The notes: generated by a model from the letters alone, not told the origin. DNA of 8,489 bases from Planctomycetota bacterium (GCA_027295435.1 JAPUKX010000180.1:1-8489), one strand, 5' to 3'; positions 1 through 6,614 are shown, counted from the first letter of the stretch. Made by a program: numbers and translations.

Positions 1-83
1 CGGGGGGGGTGGGGGGGCCCCGGGTGTTGGCCGGGGGGGGGTTGTGGGGGGGTTTTTTTTTCGGGGTGGGGGGGGGGGGGGGG
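1..83. other. Low-complexity G/T homopolymer block, likely artefact
   Basis: This stretch is made of G runs (up to about 16), a run of nine T and a few short C-containing breaks. Its composition changes abruptly to normal coding sequence at about base 84. It lies in the dockerin gene, where the normal protein pattern would continue, but here it would encode almost pure proline, glycine and lysine. Runs of this kind are typical of dark-cycle poly-G reads or low-quality contig ends. I infer an artefact and not a biological G-quadruplex, although a real G-rich tract cannot be excluded from the sequence alone. Confidence 0.75.
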
Positions 84-902
84 CCTCGGGTCGTTGACGC
101 CGGAGCACCACGCGCCGAGCATGGCCCCGAGGTCGAACGCGTCAACGCAGCCGTCAGGTACACCGCCCAGGCCGGTGATGTCGGCCGGGAAGGGCGGGAT
201 CGAGGTGAAGTAGACGTCATTGGTGATCCCGCCACCAAGAAGACCGGCGATACCCCACTGAATGTTGGCGAAGCCCTGGATGTGCTCGCCGTTGGCGACG
301 TTGAATTGCGCCACCAGGACGCGGCCGTTGACGTCCGGCTGGCCATAGGGCGAGGCGGGGATCGTCACGAACGCATTGGAGTCAATGACCCAGCTGGTGC
401 CGACGCCCCAGTCCGGAGGAAAGGTCACCCAGCCGAAGATATACGGGCCGTCTGTTTTCGGATCAATGACGGGGGTGTAGCCCGTCGCGTTGCCGATGGT
501 CATGAACGTGTCGAAGGTAAGGCCGGTTGGGTTAAAGCTCCAGCCGGAGGAGGTGTCGGCGATGGGGCCGCCACCCTCGGCTGCGCTGCCGAACAGCGCC
601 TCATATAAGCCGCTGCCCGGGGTTATGCCGTCGAACAGCACGTTCTCGACGGTCATCGGCGTGCCATCGAGCGCCACCCCGATGGCCGTCATCCGGTCGT
701 TGGGATCATTGAAGTGGGCGTATACGCGGTACACGTCACGAAGTTGGCCGTCGGGGATGTTGCCGTCAAACTCCGCATCGGATGTGTTCCAGTTGTTGGC
801 GAACAGTTCGACGGTGAGCATGACGAAATCCGCCGAAGCCGTGCCCGCGAGCATAAACACGCCGCAGATACCCGCGATTGCGGGAGCAATGACCTTCTTC
901 AT
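1..902 (-). CDS. Secreted protein with C-terminal dockerin-like repeat, 3' end missing
   Basis: The reading frame is open from an ATG at 902 down to the window edge, so the C-terminus is missing. The start is supported by a perfect AAAGGAGGT ribosome binding site 7 nt upstream. Residues 1-24 form a classic Sec signal peptide: Lys-Lys, then a hydrophobic core, then T-A-S-A with cleavage likely before Asp25. Residues 25-235 are a secreted region rich in G, T, N and aromatic residues that I do not recognise as an enzyme. Residues 240-267 (A-D-I-T-G...P-D-G-C-V-D-A-F-D-L...L-G-A-W-C-S) match the calcium-binding, dockerin-like repeat that planctomycetes carry at the ends of many exported proteins. 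Such tails probably anchor or sort the protein at the cell surface. The sequence is reliable to about base 84 (V-N-D-P-R, residue 273). Below that it enters a G homopolymer that would encode poly-proline and should not be trusted. The protein is divergent from the phage-like genes and probably unrelated to them. Confidence 0.85.
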   Translation of the reverse strand, partial: MKKVIAPAIAGICGVFMLAGTASADFVMLTVELFANNWNTSDAEFDGNIPDGQLRDVYRVYAHFNDPNDRMTAIGVALDGTPMTVENVLFDGITPGSGLYEALFGSAAEGGGPIADTSSGWSFNPTGLTFDTFMTIGNATGYTPVIDPKTDGPYIFGWVTFPPDWGVGTSWVIDSNAFVTIPASPYGQPDVNGRVLVAQFNVANGEHIQGFANIQWGIAGLLGGGITNDVYFTSIPPFPADITGLGGVPDGCVDAFDLGAMLGAWCSGVNDPRPPPPPHPEKKTPPQPPPGQHPGPPHPP

Positions 903-909
903 TTCGCGG

Positions 910-918
910 ACCTCCTTT
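910..918 (-). promoter_or_regulatory. Strong ribosome binding site of the dockerin-type gene
   Basis: On the minus strand this reads AAAGGAGGT, a near-complete complement of the 16S rRNA 3' end. It sits 7 nt before the ATG at 902 and fixes the start of the secreted protein. Confidence 0.85.
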
Positions 919-994
919 GCTTGAGCACGATGACCGCAACGAGATTCAGCGGACCACAGTCGCGTCGCTGCTGCCGTCTCGCAACACTGTATCC

Positions 995-1022
995 AACATA
1001 CCGCGATTGCGGGTAGGGTCAA
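995..1022 (-). promoter_or_regulatory. Candidate sigma70-like promoter for the dockerin-type gene
   Basis: On the minus strand TTGACC (1022-1017; five of six to TTGACA) is followed after a 16-nt spacer by TATGTT (1000-995; four of six to TATAAT). This would give a transcript start near 988 and a leader of roughly 85 nt. The spacer holds the small hairpin-capable sequence CCGCGATTGCGGG (plus strand, 1001-1013), which recurs at 872-884 inside the signal-peptide codons. It could be an operator pair or chance. The call rests on consensus matching only. Confidence 0.35.
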
Positions 1023-1179
1023 CACGCAAATGGGCCGTTTTCGCCATCGATATTCTGCAAGAGGGCAGAACTTTCAGTGTCCGGTCGGGGCCGTCGCGGA
1101 GCCCGCTGTGGCGGAAGGTCCGGGCAATTAGGAACGACTTCCTTCGGCCATCATCTTCGTGCTTCCGGGCGGATGATCC

Positions 1180-1314
1180 TCATAGCGCGCGTCGATCATG
1201 CTCAGGGGTGATGACTTCTATGTCGTCTTTCTCTTTGTCCGGCCGACTCCGTGCGCTCATCGGGGGCTTCTTGGTTTCGGCGCGCGCACGAAACGGGTTG
1301 GTCGGATAATTCAT
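1180..1314 (-). CDS. Possible small hydrophilic protein, doubtful
   Basis: This is a 44-codon frame starting M-N-Y-P-T-N-P-F and ending D-I-E-V-I-T-P-E-H-D-R-R-A-L, rich in charged residues and without membrane segments. There is no proper Shine-Dalgarno site (only GAG touching the ATG). The frame continues open upstream into the antisense of the portal gene, which weakens the case for a discrete gene. It is listed because it is the most protein-like frame in an otherwise empty 550-base gap. It may equally be random open frame in GC-rich DNA. Confidence 0.15.
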   Translation of the reverse strand: MNYPTNPFRARAETKKPPMSARSRPDKEKDDIEVITPEHDRRAL

Positions 1315-1438
1315 CTCGATTTTTTTCGACGATCCTTTCTGTGAACCGGCGGTGATTGCACGATCTGTGGACGCGGCAGCGCGCGCCAGGTGTGCCTTGG
1401 ATCCAAGGGTGAAGAGCGAACCGTTCCGCACCGCCTTT

Positions 1439-1444
1439 GGAAGG
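1439..1444 (+). promoter_or_regulatory. Ribosome binding site that sets the portal start
   Basis: GGAAGG lies 8 nt before the ATG at 1453. The alternative upstream GTG at 1390 has no comparable site, so this favours the shorter, 511-residue portal. Confidence 0.6.
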
Positions 1445-1452
1445 TTGCTGAG

Positions 1453-2988
1453 ATGGCGTACGAGCTTGCACCGTTTGGTTCGATTCCGCTTGATGAGGCG
1501 TTGCTGGAGCTGCTCATCGAAGAGCACGAGGCGATCACGCTGCCGCGTCTTGGACGGTTGTGGAGCTATTACCGCAACGCGCTGGCTGAGCCGGATGACT
1601 TCGGCGGGTCCAATGGTTCGCCGGCACAGGCCGTCGGCCTGCCGAAACGACTGATCGAGCTAAGGCGGGTTGATCGTGATGATCGGTTTCAGCGGGAGAT
1701 CGTCATCGAGAACGACATTGCCTGGCGCATCCACACGCTGGTGGACTTCATGTTTCCTGCGAGTCCAAAGATCGTGAGCCACGCGGTGAACGGGCAGCTG
1801 CGCCGCGAGATCGAATCGATTCTTGAGGCGATCTTCGACGCCAACGGCGGGACGGGCCTTTGGCAAACCGCGGCGTTGATGGGATCGGTATACGGGCACG
1901 TAGATTTCCTGATCAGCACTCACGGGCTCGCGCGGGTGGCGCGGGCACTGGCCATCAAGAAGCCATCGCCCGGGGAGGCCCCGTCTAACCCCTCTGCTTA
2001 TGACCTCACTTCGCGTGTTGCGTCCAACGTGGTCATCGAGACGGTCGAGGCGCCCCGGGCGATCCCGCTGCTGAATCGGTCCGACTACCGAAAGCTCGAC
2101 GCGTACATCATTCACTACCGGCAACTGATTCACGATGTAGAACGTGGCGGGCTGCTGGCTCGGCTCAGCCGGGCGGTCTCGCCCCGGCTGCGGGTGGGCG
2201 CCCGCCGGGCCTCGATGACGGTGACCGAGATCCATTCTGCAACACATTTCCAGCGGTACGAAGACGGTCAACTGGTCATGGAGAGGACCAACCGCCTCGG
2301 TCGGCTACCCATTGTGCACATCCAGAATCTGAGTCAGCCTTTGTTCTACGACGGCCTGAGCGACGTTGAACCGCTCATTCCGCTTCAGGATGAACTCAAC
2401 ACCCGCCTCAGCGATCGAGCCAATCGCGTCACGATGCAAAGCTTTCGCATGTGGCTGGGAAAGGGCATTGACGGCTTCACTGAGCGCCCGGTCGGGCCCG
2501 GGCAAATGTGGGTGACCGACAATCTCGACGCCTCCATCGAAGGGTTCGGCGGCGATGCTGACAGCCCCAGTGAGAGAGCACACATTGAAGAGCTCCGTGA
2601 GGCGCTGGACAAAGCGTCCGGGGTGACGCCGGCCGCGGCCGGACACATCAAGGCGAAGGTCGGAAACCTCAGTTCTGAGAACGCGCTACGCATCTCGCTC
2701 ATGGGCACCATCGCCAAGGTCAACCGCAAGCGCGTCACCTATGGGGCGGCAATCGAAGGTCTCTGCGAACTGATCCTGCACGCACTTGATGTCTACGGCG
2801 TCTACCGGACCGCCCCAGCGGATCGGCGTGTCGAAGTGGCCTGGTCGGATTCGCTGCCGATCGACGAGAGCCGCCGGATCAGCGACGCACTGGCCAAGGC
2901 ACAACTTGGCGTACCCACGAGTGTCTTGCGAGCCGAGTTGGGGTATCCCGATGAACCAGGCCTTCAGCCACAAGGCGTGAGCGTTTAG
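1453..2988 (+). CDS. Phage portal protein (SPP1 gp6 / HK97-type fold)
   Basis: The product is a 511-residue portal protein, the subunit of the dodecameric ring at one capsid vertex through which DNA is packaged and released. I chose the ATG at 1453 because GGAAGG lies 8 nt upstream. An in-frame GTG at 1390 would add 21 residues but has no ribosome binding site. Portal hallmarks run in order. Residues 30-42 carry the L-W-x-Y-Y-R-N start of the wing region. Residues 83-108 (I-V-I-E-N-D-I-A...P-K-I-V) match the family's 'N-x-x-x-x-I-V-D' region. Residues 285-320 (L-P-I-V-H-I-Q-N...Y-D-G-L-S-D-V-E-P-L-I-P-L-Q-D-E-L-N) are the very typical 'P-x-x-x-x-x-N...G-x-S-D...L-Q-D-x-x-N' block. Residues 388-436 (S-G-V-T...G-N-L-S-S-E-N-A-L-R) are the usual clip/crown-proximal block. 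It is the first gene of a co-directional set; the scaffold gene follows 63 nt later. No terminase gene precedes it. The frame is intact, and family assignment is confident while the exact subfamily is not. Confidence 0.9.
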   Translation: MAYELAPFGSIPLDEALLELLIEEHEAITLPRLGRLWSYYRNALAEPDDFGGSNGSPAQAVGLPKRLIELRRVDRDDRFQREIVIENDIAWRIHTLVDFMFPASPKIVSHAVNGQLRREIESILEAIFDANGGTGLWQTAALMGSVYGHVDFLISTHGLARVARALAIKKPSPGEAPSNPSAYDLTSRVASNVVIETVEAPRAIPLLNRSDYRKLDAYIIHYRQLIHDVERGGLLARLSRAVSPRLRVGARRASMTVTEIHSATHFQRYEDGQLVMERTNRLGRLPIVHIQNLSQPLFYDGLSDVEPLIPLQDELNTRLSDRANRVTMQSFRMWLGKGIDGFTERPVGPGQMWVTDNLDASIEGFGGDADSPSERAHIEELREALDKASGVTPAAAGHIKAKVGNLSSENALRISLMGTIAKVNRKRVTYGAAIEGLCELILHALDVYGVYRTAPADRRVEVAWSDSLPIDESRRISDALAKAQLGVPTSVLRAELGYPDEPGLQPQGVSV

Positions 2989-3051
2989 CGATCAATTACT
3001 TCGTGAGCGGCGCTTGCCTGCCGCAACGATTCAAGCACTAGGGAGCCGACA

Positions 3052-3648
3052 ATGAGCGAACAAGAGACCGTCCCGGCAGACAACGATGGGAAGTCGGAGA
3101 ATGAACTGCTCGAAGTGGCCGGCGAAACCGCTGACCAGAACCTCACGGCTCGCACCCACCAAGGCCCCCTCCCAGCGGGAGACGCAACTCGAGGCGAAAG
3201 GCTTGTGCCGGTCAGCGAGGCGAAGAAATATCGCAAGCGGGCCCAGGCCGCTGAGAAGATCTTGGCGGATCTGAAAGCCGAGCTTGGGGAAAGAGACAGG
3301 AAGCTGCAGGAGCAGCAGCGGGTGATCAGTGACCTGCAGCGTCGCGAGCAGATTAGCGAGCTGCTGCAGGAAGCGGGCGCAGTTGATCTTGAAACGGCAA
3401 CGTTGCTGACCGAGATGGCGCTCGCGGAGACAGACGAGCCGGACGTGGACCAAACGGTGTCGGACTTGCGCCGACGGAAGCCGTTTCTGTTCCGATCCAA
3501 CGCTCGCGGGGCGGCTGTGCTCGGGCCCAAGATCGACAACGATCGCTCCCCAGCCGCCGACGTCCTGGAGCGTGCTGCGGTCGAGGCGCACACGACAGGG
3601 AGCCGGAGCGCCCTGCTGCGATATCTGCGTTTACGCCGGCACAACTAG
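3052..3648 (+). CDS. Probable capsid scaffolding protein
   Basis: This 198-residue, highly charged protein lies exactly between portal and major capsid genes, the usual place for a scaffold, which templates procapsid assembly and then leaves. Residues 1-50 are acidic and look disordered. Residues about 55-107 are a strong predicted coiled coil (K-K-Y-R-K-R-A-Q-A-A-E-K through L-Q-R-R-E-Q-I-S-E-L-L-Q). Residues 108-145 form a shorter helical part. The tail is basic (A-L-L-R-Y-L-R-L-R-R-H-N), as in scaffolds whose C-terminal basic helix contacts the coat protein. TAGGGAG lies 6 nt upstream of the ATG. No catalytic serine-protease motif is visible, so it does not look like a protease-scaffold fusion. 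The role is inferred from position and architecture, because scaffold sequences diverge too much for recognition by eye. Confidence 0.7.
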   Translation: MSEQETVPADNDGKSENELLEVAGETADQNLTARTHQGPLPAGDATRGERLVPVSEAKKYRKRAQAAEKILADLKAELGERDRKLQEQQRVISDLQRREQISELLQEAGAVDLETATLLTEMALAETDEPDVDQTVSDLRRRKPFLFRSNARGAAVLGPKIDNDRSPAADVLERAAVEAHTTGSRSALLRYLRLRRHN

Positions 3649-3775
3649 CCGTATCCACGGCCGGGACCTCGGCGGATACCGCTGGATCTTCGACCAACGC
3701 CTCACTGACCGAACCAGAGCACCCATGAATCGGCTCATCAATTTCAACCTTTCGATCCATCTGGAGACTTAGACC

Positions 3776-4948
3776 ATGCCATTTACCGGAAAGGCCACCT
3801 ACTCCGCTGGGGCCACCCTACCTGAAATCGCGGAAGACGTAAGCGACATCATCGCGCTCGTGAGTCCCTATGAGACACCGCTGCTGGATCACCTCGGCGA
3901 CCCACAGCGATCAGCAATGAGCACCGTACATGAGTGGTTGGAGGACAGCCTGCTGCCCAACACCGACGCTGTGAACGACCAGACGATTACCGACCCGCCG
4001 AACGAAACGATCTTCACGGTTGACAACGGTGATCGGTTCAGCGTCGGCGATCAAATCATGCTGAAGGGTAAGGATGAGGTGATGTTGGTGACCGCTGTCA
4101 GCGGCAACGACCTCACCGTAGTTCGCCAGTACGGCGGGAGCCCCTCGGCGTCGCTGGCCGACAATGATGTGATCATCATCATCGGCAACGCCGCCCTTGA
4201 GGGTGATGACGCCCAGGCGACGCGGTTCACCGATCGTGTGCGTAAGCAGAACTACACCCAGATATTCACCGCGACCGTCGAGGTCTCCGGAAGCCAGCTT
4301 GCGGCGCAATCGATCGGTTTGGACGACGAGATGGACTACCAGAAGCAGGAGCGGCTCCGCGAGCTGTTACGCGACCTTGAGAACTGCGTGATCAACGGCT
4401 TCGCCGCGTCAAGTGACCCACAGGGTAACACCAGCACCCGGCGCACGATGCGGGGGATCATTGCATCGATCGCGAAGAACTCCTTCGCGCCCAATACCGG
4501 GCCCATCCCGCCTGGCGATGGCGTGGGCAACGACTTGCTCAATGAGGCCGTGCTCAATGCGGCTCTGCGTGAGGTGTGGGAGCAGAGCTCCGGCACCATC
4601 GACACCATCGTCTGCGGGGGCTTCCAGAAGCGGCAGATCAACGGGTTCATCTCGACATCGCAGCGATTCATCGACCACGACAAGCAGTTCAGCTCGATGG
4701 TGGAGGTGTACGAGTCGGACTTCGGCGTGTGCCGGGTCGTCATGAGCCGTTGGGTTCCGCAGGACATGCTGTTGCTACTGGACGGCTCGCGGATAGACGT
4801 GCCACCGCTGGCTGGACGCAGCTTCCACTTCAAGCCCCTGGCTAGCCAAGGCGACGCTGAGGTCGGCCAGGTGATCGGCGAGTACACGCTGGAGTTTCGC
4901 AACGAGAATGCTCACGCCCTGATCACGAACCTCGGCACGAGTGCCTGA
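3776..4948 (+). CDS. Major capsid protein, SU10 / DUF5309-like (HK97 fold)
   Basis: The 390-residue product should build the icosahedral shell. The N-terminal region (residues 10-60: A-T-L-P-E-I-A-E-D-V-S-D...S-P-Y-E-T-P-L-L-D-H-L-G, then H-E-W-L-E-D) follows the pattern of the SU10-type major capsid family, with the signature 'P-x-x-T-P' and the following W-x-x-D. Residues about 72-145 are an inserted beta-rich domain (F-S-V-G-D-Q-I-M-L...M-L-V-T-A-V-S-G-N-D-L-T-V-V-R), also usual in this family. Residues 185-210 form the long helix of the spine region (Q-K-Q-E-R-L-R-E-L-L-R-D-L-E). The C-terminal half holds the P- and A-domain strands (V-C-G-G-F-Q-K-R-Q-I-N, then L-L-L-L-D-G-S-R-I-D-V). GGAG lies 9 nt before the start. 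The gene follows the scaffold by 127 nt and is followed at once by a strong terminator, consistent with high separate output. No cleaved delta domain is evident, matching the absence of a prohead protease. Confidence 0.9.
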   Translation: MPFTGKATYSAGATLPEIAEDVSDIIALVSPYETPLLDHLGDPQRSAMSTVHEWLEDSLLPNTDAVNDQTITDPPNETIFTVDNGDRFSVGDQIMLKGKDEVMLVTAVSGNDLTVVRQYGGSPSASLADNDVIIIIGNAALEGDDAQATRFTDRVRKQNYTQIFTATVEVSGSQLAAQSIGLDDEMDYQKQERLRELLRDLENCVINGFAASSDPQGNTSTRRTMRGIIASIAKNSFAPNTGPIPPGDGVGNDLLNEAVLNAALREVWEQSSGTIDTIVCGGFQKRQINGFISTSQRFIDHDKQFSSMVEVYESDFGVCRVVMSRWVPQDMLLLLDGSRIDVPPLAGRSFHFKPLASQGDAEVGQVIGEYTLEFRNENAHALITNLGTSA

Positions 4949-4966
4949 TCCTTTCTCCTCCCGTCA

Positions 4967-5000
4967 CTGGTCGGCGGCGTCACAGCCGCCGGCCGGTTTT
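4967..5000 (+). terminator. Intrinsic terminator after the capsid gene
   Basis: A 12-bp stem (4967-4978 with 4985-4996, nine Watson-Crick GC pairs near the loop or within and a few G-T wobbles) closes a six-base loop GTCACA and is followed directly by TTTT. It begins 18 nt after the capsid stop codon. It should end, or partly attenuate, transcription between the capsid gene and the connector gene. This would give more capsid than connector, membrane and lipoprotein messages. Only four T residues follow, so read-through is likely. Confidence 0.75.
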
Positions 5001-5098
5001 CAGTGCAGCGATCACAGGCCGCCGGCTCAAGAGGCACTTGGTCATCCGCCGAGCGCTGACTAGCCCGTGCCGGCCGCTCATCGTCTAGGAGTCCAACC

Positions 5099-5758
5099 AT
5101 GGCCATGATCACCGACCGCGACCTGCTGACGATCGAGCCGAGCATCTTCGTCGATGCTCAGGGCGAAGGTACTCTGCTCATTGAAGCCAGTGATGCCAGC
5201 GTCACCCGCTCGAACAGAAGACTCGACAGCGCTTCGAGCGACTTCATCAGCGACGGCATCACCACTTCCCACGTGATCGTCGTGACCTATCCCACCAGCG
5301 ACAATCAGGTCCTCGAAATCACCAGCGATCCCAGCACCACCACCTTGGTCGTCTCAAGAATCCGAGCTCAACCCAGCGACCCCGCCATTGGGCCCCAAGA
5401 CGGCAGTGCCCTGCCGATAAGGATCATCACCTTCCAGCGGGCCATCGACCAGGCCCAGGCCTGGGTGCTCGGTGCCCTGGGGATGGTGGACACCGGGCAG
5501 GCCGATGACCTCGATGAGACCGACATCACCAATCCCGATGATGTCAAGCGGATGATCGCCACGCTTACGATCGCTCGCGTTTTCGCCGGCGCTGCCGCCG
5601 GCGCCCCCACCGACGCCGGCCTGGCCGCACAATCCGCCCTCTTTTCGATTCGAGTCAAGGAAACGGCCCACCAGACCAGGGTTCTGATCGATCTCGACGG
5701 TGACGGCCTGCCTGAGGCCACACGGCGCATCGATGTGCTGGCTCTGGTGAGAGATTAA
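5099..5758 (+). CDS. Probable head completion / connector protein
   Basis: This 219-residue protein directly follows the capsid gene, where tailed phages encode gp6-like adaptor proteins that sit on the portal. AGGAG lies 7 nt before the ATG at 5099 and supports this start over the second Met two codons later. Residues 1-20 (M-A-M-I-T-D-R-D-L-L-T-I-E-P-S-I-F) look like a short helical cap. Residues about 22-90 are beta-rich, with a run ending V-I-V-V-T-Y...V-L-E-I-T...L-V-V-S-R-I-R, and may form a small barrel. Residues 108-170 are helical and Ala-rich, as in gp6-type connectors. Near the end lies D-L-D-G-D-G-L-P-E (198-206), a calcium-loop-like motif. No signal peptide or membrane segment is present. 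Function is inferred from position and shape; I do not recognise a named family with certainty. Confidence 0.65.
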   Translation: MAMITDRDLLTIEPSIFVDAQGEGTLLIEASDASVTRSNRRLDSASSDFISDGITTSHVIVVTYPTSDNQVLEITSDPSTTTLVVSRIRAQPSDPAIGPQDGSALPIRIITFQRAIDQAQAWVLGALGMVDTGQADDLDETDITNPDDVKRMIATLTIARVFAGAAAGAPTDAGLAAQSALFSIRVKETAHQTRVLIDLDGDGLPEATRRIDVLALVRD

Positions 5759-5778
5759 GCGGGAGTTCCAGCGTCATC

Positions 5779-6051
5779 ATGCTCGACGGCACAGTGACGG
5801 CCCTCACCCAGTTCGGAGCAGCCGGTCTCATCGGGATGCTGTGGGTCTTCGAGCGTCGTCACGCCGCCACCCGAGACCGGCAACTGAATGAGTCACATCA
5901 GAAACTCGTGGGGCAGGAACGCGAGCTGGATGCATTGCTTACCGTGGTCAAAGAGAATACCAGGGCGATCAGTACGCTTGAACAGGGTCAGCGTCGACTG
6001 ATTGATCTGCTAGAGCACCTGCGCCGCAGCAAATCTGCCGATGTGGCCTAG
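5779..6051 (+). CDS. Small membrane-anchored coiled-coil protein (holin/UviB-BhlA-like)
   Basis: The 90-residue product has one N-terminal hydrophobic segment (about residues 6-24, T-V-T-A-L-T-Q-F-G-A-A-G-L-I-G-M-L-W-V). A basic stretch (E-R-R-H-A-A-T-R-D-R) follows, then a heptad-patterned coiled coil to about residue 82. This is the layout of BhlA/UviB-type holin-like proteins, which phages use near lysis genes. No endolysin is encoded next to it, so a lysis role is unproven. It might instead tether something at the membrane. The gene starts 20 nt after the connector gene; the best ribosome binding site, GGGAG at 5761-5765, is 13 nt from the ATG, longer than usual, so expression may be weak. 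The frame is intact. Confidence 0.7.
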   Translation: MLDGTVTALTQFGAAGLIGMLWVFERRHAATRDRQLNESHQKLVGQERELDALLTVVKENTRAISTLEQGQRRLIDLLEHLRRSKSADVA

Positions 6052-6089
6052 GCCTACCGCGATAGTCCGTGTATCGGTATCCTGCATGT

Positions 6090-6614
6090 ATGCGATTGAG
6101 TAGCGTGACGGTCATCTTGGTGCTGGGCCTGCTTTGCGCCTGGGGATGTGCGGGTAGTCCTATCCCATCTACACCGGGCTCTGGGCACGGACTCGGCACG
6201 GCCGGGAATGGGAACCACCGTCCCGGCTCGACCGCCGCATCCTGGCCCTTCTGGCCAAATCGAATGCGCATTCACCCGCTGAGCCGACGGGCTACCGATC
6301 GAGACTCTGGCCGGCCTTACATTGAGGCGCGAATCGAGTTCTTCGATGCGTTTGGCCACACCTGCAAGGGCGTGGGCCAGATTCGTATCGATCTGCTTGC
6401 GATCGGGCCGGCGAAGGGTTTGTTGCAGCGAATCACGACGTATGTGAAGGACTTTAGTGACCTGTCGGTCAACCGAGATCACTACGACGACGTGACCCGC
6501 ACCTATCGCTTTCACCTGAAGCTTGATCGGGAGGCTCTCCCTGAAAGGTTGGAGTTGCGAGCCTGCTTTCTCTCTGCCAACGGGCAACGACTTGAAGCGA
6601 CGTACTGCTTGTGA
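6090..6614 (+). CDS. Putative lipoprotein, unknown function
   Basis: The product (174 residues from the ATG at 6090) begins M-R-L-S-S-V-T-V-I-L-V-L-G-L-L-C-A-W-G-C, a lipoprotein signal with the likely lipidated Cys20. Trp at -2 makes the lipobox atypical. An in-frame GTG at 6069 would add seven residues; neither start has a clear ribosome binding site. After a Gly/Pro/Ser-rich linker (21-55) comes a compact domain (about 58-174). It contains the patterns A-R-I-E-F-F-D-A-F-G-H, V-G-Q-I-R-I-D-L-L and D-D-V-T-R-T-Y-R-F-H-L-K-L-D, and looks like an alternating beta-strand, C2- or transthyretin-like fold. I recognise no enzyme. It starts 38 nt after the membrane coiled-coil gene and ends the co-directional set. 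A lipoprotein is not a standard phage structural part, so it hints that the module acts at the cell envelope, or that a cell gene happens to lie downstream. Confidence 0.75.
   Translation: MRLSSVTVILVLGLLCAWGCAGSPIPSTPGSGHGLGTAGNGNHRPGSTAASWPFWPNRMRIHPLSRRATDRDSGRPYIEARIEFFDAFGHTCKGVGQIRIDLLAIGPAKGLLQRITTYVKDFSDLSVNRDHYDDVTRTYRFHLKLDREALPERLELRACFLSANGQRLEATYCL

Larger units (their letters stand above)
903..1452. other. Divergent intergenic region, no convincing gene
   Basis: This 550-base gap separates the divergently transcribed dockerin-type gene and the portal gene. It contains the ribosome binding site and candidate promoter of the minus gene, a T-rich patch at 1320-1326, a GATAAT hexamer at 1305-1310 without a good -35 partner, and the portal's ribosome binding site at 1439-1444. 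Open frames exist on both strands, but they lack family resemblance and good start signals. The only one worth noting is a 44-codon minus frame at 1180-1314. No terminase-like ATPase or nuclease motif is visible, although that is where a phage head operon would normally carry its terminase. Confidence 0.6.

Noticed and set aside
9..608. A 199-codon plus-strand frame starting in the poly-G block
   Set aside because: It is the antisense of the dockerin-type gene, begins in artefact sequence and has no start signal; the minus strand carries the signal peptide and repeat.
1390..1452. An N-terminal extension of the portal from a GTG at 1390
   Set aside because: There is no ribosome binding site before the GTG, and the added residues are not portal-like; GGAAGG points to the ATG at 1453.
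3572..3772. A 66-codon plus frame overlapping the scaffold end and reaching the capsid gene
   Set aside because: It overlaps the scaffold's coding frame and has no ribosome binding site; the scaffold has a natural basic C-terminus, so I see no frameshift to rescue.
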